Positions 6,786 to 10,700 of a DNA stretch of 10,700 nt are shown one piece after another (position 1 is the first letter of the stretch; every line of letters begins with the position of its first letter). The stretch comes from Pseudomonadota bacterium. Its GTDB lineage: Bacteria > Pseudomonadota > Alphaproteobacteria > Rhizobiales > Beijerinckiaceae. The notes below the pieces were generated by a model. It was not told where the DNA came from, made no database searches, and saw only the letters and a program-made list of their open reading frames with translations. The stretch spans positions 1 to 10,700 of the forward strand of contig JAGWRL010000219.1 of the NCBI GenBank assembly GCA_028876585.1, read 5' to 3'. The position numbers and the translations under genes were made by a program.

Positions 6786-7476
6786 TGTGCTCGTCACCGG
6801 CGCCAGCCGCGGCCTTGGCGCGGCCATCGCCGAGCGCCTCGCCGCCGATGGTTTCCACGTCATCGCGGTGGCGCGCAAAATCAGCGAGCCGCGCGAGCGG
6901 ATCACGCCGGTCGCCTTCGATCTCGCCGATACCACGGCGATGCCGGAATTCGTGCGGGGCCTGCGGCAGCGGTTCGGGCCGATCTACGGCCTCGTCAACA
7001 ACGCCGGGCTCGGCACCGAAGGATTGCTGGCCAACATGCCCGACGCGGCGATCGAGGCGCTGATCCGTCTCAATACGCTGTCGCCGATCGTCATGAGCAA
7101 ATATGTGGTGCGTGGCATGATGGCGCAGGGGCGTGGGCGCGTGGTCAACATGTCCTCGATCGTGGCCTCGTCCGGTTTCAACGCGCTTTCCGTCTATTCC
7201 GCCACCAAAGCCTCGTTGGTTGGATTCACGCGCTCGCTGGCGCGCGAGGTCGGCCGCGTCGGCGTCACCGTCAACGCCGTCGCGCCGGGCTTCATCGACA
7301 CCGAAATGACGCGCGGGCTCGATGAGAAGGATCGCCAGCGCATCGCCGCGCGCTCGGCTATGCGCCGCCTCGCCGAGCCACGCGACGTCGCCGCGATGGT
7401 CGCTTATTTGATTGGCGAGGGCGGGCGCAACATCTCCGGCGCCGTGCTCACCGTCGACGCCGGCGGCACGGCTTAA
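6778..7476 (+). CDS. SDR family oxidoreductase, FabG-like (3-oxoacyl-ACP reductase type)
   Basis: This 232-residue protein is a classical short-chain dehydrogenase/reductase. It has the cofactor loop TGASRGLG (7-14), DLA (48-50) for adenine contact, NNAG (74-77), catalytic Ser127 in NMSSIVASSG, Tyr140 and Lys144 in VYSATKAS, and the PGFIDTEMTRGL substrate-loop region that follows a conserved NAVAPG. The C-terminal GRNISGAVLTVDAGGTA is FabG-like. An arginine after the Gly-rich loop's serine (SRG) suggests NADPH use. The start is ATG at 6778, overlapping the ligase stop (ATGGATAA, 6778-6785), with GGGAAAG at 6761-6767 as a possible ribosome site; homology begins right at this start. It is the third gene of the carrier-protein operon, so the likely role is reducing a carbonyl on the ACP-bound group. 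A free small-molecule substrate cannot be excluded. Confidence 0.9.
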   Translation: MDNVLVTGASRGLGAAIAERLAADGFHVIAVARKISEPRERITPVAFDLADTTAMPEFVRGLRQRFGPIYGLVNNAGLGTEGLLANMPDAAIEALIRLNTLSPIVMSKYVVRGMMAQGRGRVVNMSSIVASSGFNALSVYSATKASLVGFTRSLAREVGRVGVTVNAVAPGFIDTEMTRGLDEKDRQRIAARSAMRRLAEPRDVAAMVAYLIGEGGRNISGAVLTVDAGGTA

Positions 7477-7570
7477 AGCCTCGCATCGGCGCATCAGACA
7501 AACATCCCGATTTGGGCCGGCACGCGGCTTGCGGCGTCTTTCTCGACACCGCAACGCCTTGTCCCCTTTC

Positions 7571-7577
7571 GGGAGGA
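7571..7577 (+). promoter_or_regulatory. ribosome binding site of the glycosylphosphotransferase gene
   Basis: GGGAGGA lies 9 nt before the ATG at 7587 and supports that start over the in-frame ATG at 7512, which has no such site and would add a 25-residue N-terminus without family similarity. Confidence 0.65.
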
Positions 7578-7586
7578 TGTGCCGAA

Positions 7587-9062
7587 ATGGCGCGCAGCCA
7601 GCTCCAGTTCGTTGAAAACCGCCCCAGTCTGTCCGTCGCCGGGCGCGCCCGCGCCTATCCCCGACGCGGGGCGGGGCCGTCCTGGCGGCTCGGCCCGCTC
7701 GGTTTCGGCTATCTCGCCGCGCTCGCCGACGCGCTCGCCATCGTCGTCGCCGCGCTGGCGACGGTGTTGCTGCGCATGGCGGCGTTTGGCGGGACGTGGG
7801 CGGGGTTGCGCACCGGCTTCGACGTCGGCCTGATCGTCGCCGTGCTCGTCGTGCTGGCGGGGCTGCACAACGGCGGCTATGCGCCGTCGCGCTATGCGGA
7901 GCGCTCCGGCCAGTTCGCCCGCGCCTTTCCGCTGTGGAACCTCACCGCGCTGGCGGCGCTGGCGCTCGGCGTCGCGACCCGCGCCATCGGCGATTTCCCG
8001 CGCTTCGGCCTGGCGATGTTTTATCTGCTCGGGCTGGCCGCGCTGGTGATGTCGCGGCGGGCGCTGGCGGGCGGGCTGACGTCGCTGCACGCGCGCGGCC
8101 TCGTCACGCCGCGCCGCATCGCCGTGGTTGGCTTCGAGCCCGACATCGACGAATTGGCGCTGCGCGGCGACGAAGTCGTCGATGGCGCGCGCTGCGTGTG
8201 CAGTTTCGCGCTGCGCGAGGCGGAGACGTTTTTCCTCGAGGATCTGTCGCTCGCGGTCGCCGCGATTCGGCTGCATCGCGCCGACGACGTGTTCGTCGCC
8301 CTGCCCTGGTCGCGCCCCGAGCTGATCGAAGCCTGCCTCGCCGCGCTGACGAAATTGCCGATCGAGGTGCATCTCGGCCTGGCCCGCCCGCTGCGTGGGC
8401 TCGGTCGGGCCGAGCTCGCCCATGTCGGCGCCGTCGCCGGGCTGACCCTGACGCGCCGGCCGCTGCGGCGGCTGGAGCAGATCGAGAAGCGCGCGTTCGA
8501 CCTCGCCGTCGCCGCGCTGGCGCTGGTGGCGCTGTCGCCGCTGCTGGCCGCGGTGGCGCTGGCGATCCGGCTCGAAGGGCCGGGGCCGGTGCTGTTCCGG
8601 CAGAAGCGCTACGGCCTGAACCAGGAGCCGTTCCGCATTTTCAAATTCCGCACCATGCGGACGATGGACGACGGCGCGGTGGTCAAGCAGGCGACGCGGG
8701 CCGACGCGCGCGTGACCCGGATCGGCGCGCATTTGCGGCGGCTTTCGATCGACGAATTGCCGCAACTCCTCAATGTGCTGATCGGCGACATGTCGATCGT
8801 CGGGCCGCGCCCGCATGCGCTGGCGCACGACCAGTTCTATTTCCAGAAGCTGGCGCGCTATGCGCGGCGCCACAATGTGAAACCGGGCATCACCGGCTGG
8901 GCGCAGGTGCGCGGCCATCGCGGCGAGATCGCCGACGACAGCGCCATGCTGGCGCGGCTGGAGCATGACCTCTATTACGTCGACCACTGGTCGCTTTGGC
9001 TCGACGTCAAGATCATGTTCATGACCGTGTTCTCGCGCAGCGCCCATTCCAACGCCTATTGA
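7587..9062 (+). CDS. polyprenyl-phosphate glycosylphosphotransferase (WcaJ/GumD type, exopolysaccharide initiation)
   Basis: This 491-residue membrane enzyme should transfer a sugar-1-phosphate from a UDP-sugar to undecaprenyl phosphate on the inner face of the cytoplasmic membrane, the first step of exopolysaccharide repeat assembly. The N-terminal part has about four hydrophobic spans (41-63, 78-95, 117-133, 140-156), then a Rossmann-like soluble domain starting RRIAVVGFEPD (176-186). The C-terminal bacterial sugar transferase domain begins KRAFDLAVAALALVALSPLL (301-320), with the re-entrant helix, then FRQKRYG, FKFRTM, DELPQLLNVLIGDMSIVGPRPHA (389-411, putative catalytic Asp-Glu) and KPGITGWAQVRGHRGE (432-447). 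The end, HDLYYVDHWSLWLDVKIMFMTVF, is typical of the WcaJ/GumD branch. Glucose-1-phosphate is the common substrate, but the sugar is not readable here. It is 110 bp from the SDR stop and has its own ribosome site, so it may be transcribed separately. No other polysaccharide genes are visible. Confidence 0.92.
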   Translation: MARSQLQFVENRPSLSVAGRARAYPRRGAGPSWRLGPLGFGYLAALADALAIVVAALATVLLRMAAFGGTWAGLRTGFDVGLIVAVLVVLAGLHNGGYAPSRYAERSGQFARAFPLWNLTALAALALGVATRAIGDFPRFGLAMFYLLGLAALVMSRRALAGGLTSLHARGLVTPRRIAVVGFEPDIDELALRGDEVVDGARCVCSFALREAETFFLEDLSLAVAAIRLHRADDVFVALPWSRPELIEACLAALTKLPIEVHLGLARPLRGLGRAELAHVGAVAGLTLTRRPLRRLEQIEKRAFDLAVAALALVALSPLLAAVALAIRLEGPGPVLFRQKRYGLNQEPFRIFKFRTMRTMDDGAVVKQATRADARVTRIGAHLRRLSIDELPQLLNVLIGDMSIVGPRPHALAHDQFYFQKLARYARRHNVKPGITGWAQVRGHRGEIADDSAMLARLEHDLYYVDHWSLWLDVKIMFMTVFSRSAHSNAY

Positions 9063-9150
9063 GGCGAGGAAAAACACTCGACTTGGCCACACCGCGCCCA
9101 TTTTTGCGCGATAATGGCCGGCGAATCGCGTTCCTCAACCGAGAGCCTGC

Positions 9151-9846
9151 ATGTCGATTTCCCGCCGCGCCCTTCTCGCGGGCGCCGTCGCCCTCGCCGC
9201 CTGCGCCCCCGCTCTGGCCGAAGATTCCGCCGCGCCGCTCGATCTGCAAACGGGAAAACGGGAAAAGCCGGCCAAGGACCGCCCCGCGCCAAAACTTTCC
9301 GACGACGAGGTCGTCGCCAAAGCCAATGATTTTCTCAATACGACGCGCTTCATGAGCGCCGATTTCGTGCAGATCGGCCCCGACGGCAAACGCTCCGAGG
9401 GCCTGTTGGTGCTGCAACGGCCGGGCCGGATGCTGTTCCGCTACAAGCCGCCGCAGAAGATGGAGATCATCGCCGACGGCCGCTCGGTCGCCGTGCGCGA
9501 CCAGAAACTCGGCACCCAGGACCTCTACCTGATCGGCCAGACGCCGCTCAAATTCCTGTTGTCCGACCATATCGACCTCGCCAAGGACACCAAGCTGAAG
9601 CGGGTCGACCTCGACGGCCGCGCGGCGACGATCGAGATCGTCGACAAGGCGACGTTCGGCGGCAAATCCGACATTTCGCTGGTGTTCGACCCCGAGAGCT
9701 TCGAACTCAAGCAATGGACGGTGATCGACCCGCAGGGCTTCCGCACGCTGGTGTCGCTGTTCGCGCTCGATCTCGTCACCAAGCCGGACCCGGCCTGGTT
9801 CCACATCGACGACAGCGTGCAGCCCAATCTCCAGCGGGTGCGGTAG
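9151..9846 (+). CDS. LolA-family outer-membrane lipoprotein carrier protein, secreted
   Basis: This 231-residue protein resembles the LolA family of periplasmic chaperones that carry lipoproteins from the LolCDE complex to the outer membrane. A signal peptide is clear: MSISRR followed by a hydrophobic stretch (7-22) and an ALA|ED cleavage site after residue 23. The double arginine could suit Tat export, and LAAC at 15-18 looks like a lipobox but precedes a better signal peptidase I site. After a Pro/Lys-rich linker (30-50) comes the family pattern NDFLNTTRFMSADFVQIGPDG (57-77), GLLVLQRPGRMLFRYKPP (84-101), ADGRSVAVRDQKLGTQD and a C-terminal LVFDPESFELKQWTVIDPQG (177-196). It is the form common in Rhizobiales (LolA_2-like). 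A long-leader ATG at 9151 fits the signal peptide. It lies 88 bp after the glycosylphosphotransferase; no strong promoter was recognised. A general LolA-like lipid-binding role is the alternative. Confidence 0.85.
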   Translation: MSISRRALLAGAVALAACAPALAEDSAAPLDLQTGKREKPAKDRPAPKLSDDEVVAKANDFLNTTRFMSADFVQIGPDGKRSEGLLVLQRPGRMLFRYKPPQKMEIIADGRSVAVRDQKLGTQDLYLIGQTPLKFLLSDHIDLAKDTKLKRVDLDGRAATIEIVDKATFGGKSDISLVFDPESFELKQWTVIDPQGFRTLVSLFALDLVTKPDPAWFHIDDSVQPNLQRVR

Positions 9847-9854
9847 CGGCCTTT

Positions 9855-9986
9855 GCGCTTGGCGCGCACTGACGGTCGAGGACGGGCGGATGAGCGGACA
9901 TTCCGCCAAGCGCCGCCCTCGTGGTGAGGCGCCGCGCAGCGGCCTCGAACCACGCTCCCGTTCGCGCCGCCTAGTGCGCCAAGCGC
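9855..9986. repeat. small inverted and direct repeats around GCCAAGCGC
   Basis: GCGCTTGGCGCGCACT (9855-9870) is the reverse complement of AGTGCGCCAAGCGC (9973-9986) apart from a 2-nt insertion. The core GCCAAGCGCC also occurs directly repeated at 9905-9914 and 9978-9987. The arms enclose the first REP-like palindrome. Confidence 0.5.
9920..9954. repeat. REP-like palindrome, copy 1
   Basis: The outer arms CGTGGT (9920-9925) and ACCACG (9949-9954), GAGG (9926-9929) with CCTC (9943-9946), and CCGC (9932-9935) with GCGG (9939-9942) build a long imperfect hairpin around a 3-nt loop, with an unpaired GA at 9947-9948. The layout (TGAGGCGCC ... GGCCTCGAA) matches palindromes that are widespread between genes in Rhizobiales, as I recall. 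Confidence 0.75.
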
Positions 9987-10023
9987 CTGCGCGGAATTGC
10001 AGAAACCGCGGAGCGAACCCAGC

Positions 10024-10056
10024 GTCCTTCGAGGCCCCTTCGGGGCGCCTCAGGAC
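10024..10056. repeat. REP-like palindrome, copy 2, inverted relative to copy 1
   Basis: GTCCT (10024-10028) pairs with AGGAC (10052-10056), GAGGC (10031-10035) with GCCTC (10047-10051), and CCCC with GGGG around a short TTC-type loop, with an unpaired TC at 10029-10030. Read on the minus strand it has the same TGAGGCGCC ... GGCCTCGAA skeleton as copy 1, including the bulge position, so the two form a head-to-head pair. It could also act as a transcription end for lolA, but no T-tract follows. Confidence 0.75.
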
Positions 10057-10200
10057 GAGGGTGGCGGATGGCGGAAACGGCCGCGCAGGATCGATGCGGA
10101 CCACGAAGCGCTCCGCCATGGGATCTCAGGGCAGCTTGACTTCCCCTGCCGCCGGGGCCATGTCCCGCCGCTCGCGGGCGGGCAATTTTCCCAAGGTCTT

Positions 10201-10700
10201 ATGCGTTCCTACCTCAGTTTCGAGCAGCCGGTCGCCGACGTCGATGCCCGCATCGACGAGATGAAGGCGTTGGCGGAGGATTCGCCCGCCATCGTCGAGG
10301 AAATCGCCAAGCTCGAAGCGAAATCGGCCAAAATGCTGGCCGATCTCTACGCCTCGCTGACGCCGTGGCAGAAGACGCAGGTCGCGCGCGCGCAGGGGCG
10401 GCCGCATTTCGCCGATTACGTGAAGGCGCTGATCGCCGATTTCACCCCGCTCGCCGGCGACCGCCATTTCGGCGAGGACGCGGCGATCGTCGGCGGCCTC
10501 GGCCGTTTTCGCGGCCAGCCGGTGTGCGTGATCGGGCACGAGAAGGGCGACGACACGGCGAGCCGGCTCGCCCATAATTTCGGCATGGCGCGGCCCGAAG
10601 GCTATCGCAAGGCGGCGCGGCTGATGGAGCTGGCCGACCGGTTCGAACTGCCGCTGATCACCTTGATCGACACCGCCGGCGCCTGGCCCGGCATCGACGC
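10201..10700 (+). CDS. accA: acetyl-CoA carboxylase carboxyltransferase subunit alpha, N-terminal part (runs off the window)
   Basis: The frame from ATG at 10201 is open to the window end, giving 166 residues of a protein usually about 315-320 long. It is the alpha subunit of the carboxyltransferase that, with AccD, moves CO2 from biotin-BCCP to acetyl-CoA to make malonyl-CoA for fatty acid synthesis in the cytoplasm. The N-terminus MRSYLSFEQPVADVDARI is the typical AccA start. FADYVKALIADFTPLAGDRHFGEDAAIVGGLGRFRGQPV and GHEKGDDTASRLAHNFGM (aligned to the E. coli GHQKGRET region) follow, then the core RPEGYRKAARLMELADRF and ITLIDTAGAWPGID. The usual DTPGAYPG reads DTAGAWPG; DTAGA is common in alphaproteobacteria, while the tryptophan is less usual. 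AAGG four nt before the ATG is a weak ribosome site. The C-terminal half, carrying most of the acetyl-CoA site, is not visible. Confidence 0.95.
   Translation, partial: MRSYLSFEQPVADVDARIDEMKALAEDSPAIVEEIAKLEAKSAKMLADLYASLTPWQKTQVARAQGRPHFADYVKALIADFTPLAGDRHFGEDAAIVGGLGRFRGQPVCVIGHEKGDDTASRLAHNFGMARPEGYRKAARLMELADRFELPLITLIDTAGAWPGID

Larger units (their letters stand above)
9847..10200. other. 354-bp spacer between the lolA-like gene and accA, rich in inverted repeats
   Basis: No coding frame is convincing here. The left part (9855-10061) is filled by two REP-like palindromes in opposite orientation and by smaller nested repeats described separately. The right part (10062-10200) holds the accA upstream region, in which I recognise no clear promoter; AAGG just before the accA start is a weak ribosome site. 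Confidence 0.7.

Noticed and set aside
7477..7586. Terminator between the SDR gene and the glycosylphosphotransferase gene
   Set aside because: GC-rich partial inverted repeats are present near 7515-7545, but no continuous stem followed by a T-tract could be built.
7494..9101. Minus-strand open frame of 535 residues opposite the glycosylphosphotransferase
   Set aside because: Strongly Arg/Gln/His-biased translation typical of an antisense shadow; the plus-strand gene has complete family motifs and a ribosome site.
9081..9117. Promoter for the lolA-like gene (TTGGCC ... GATAAT)
   Set aside because: The spacer is about 21 bp, too long for a standard promoter, and the CGCGC/GCGCG hairpin between the two boxes makes the match unreliable.
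10126..10575. Minus-strand open frame of 149 residues over the accA start
   Set aside because: The plus strand encodes clear AccA sequence through this stretch; the antisense frame has no family features.

Overview
This is a high-GC window with the gene content and codon use of an alphaproteobacterium, most likely a Rhizobiales/Hyphomicrobiales member (for example Methylocystis, Methylosinus, Beijerinckia or Bradyrhizobium relatives). The evidence is the strong G/C third-position bias, an AccA N-terminus of the alphaproteobacterial type, a LolA-family protein of the kind common in this order, and paired REP-like palindromes in the lolA-accA spacer. The genus is inference.

Layout: (1) 1-277, plus strand, the C-terminal end of an HSL-type alpha/beta hydrolase. 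(2) 286-4880, minus strand, a tightly packed four-gene operon read right to left: an O-acetylhomoserine sulfhydrylase-type PLP enzyme (metY-like), a divergent MetA/HTS-family homoserine O-acyltransferase, a small flavin reductase, and a FATP-type long-chain acyl-CoA synthetase. Junctions are a 4-nt gap, a 2-nt gap and an ATGA overlap. (3) 4881-5191, a non-coding divergent control region that is AT-rich for its surroundings, with a candidate promoter for the rightward operon and two hairpins in the metY leader. (4) 5192-7476, plus strand, a three-gene overlapping operon of a stand-alone acyl carrier protein, a compact adenylate-forming enzyme and a FabG-like SDR reductase. (5) 7587-9062, a polyprenyl-phosphate glycosylphosphotransferase of the WcaJ/GumD type. 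(6) 9151-9846, a secreted LolA-family protein. (7) 9847-10200, a 354-bp spacer with two mutually inverted REP-like palindromes and nested smaller repeats. (8) 10201 to the end, the N-terminal half of accA, running off the window.

How the genes work together: the leftward operon starts with a homoserine-activation plus sulfhydrylation pair that should make homocysteine, then adds two genes not normally part of methionine synthesis. The rightward operon has the parts to activate a carboxylic acid as acyl-AMP, load it onto a dedicated carrier protein and reduce a keto or related carbonyl group. No ketosynthase or thioesterase is visible, so the product and acceptor are unknown. Its neighbour, the sugar-phosphate transferase, makes a role in decorating a surface polysaccharide or lipid-linked sugar possible but unproven. 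This carrier-protein operon and the divergent HTS-family enzyme are the most interesting parts of the window. I saw no CRISPR array, tRNA, rRNA, insertion sequence, phage gene or recognisable defence system.
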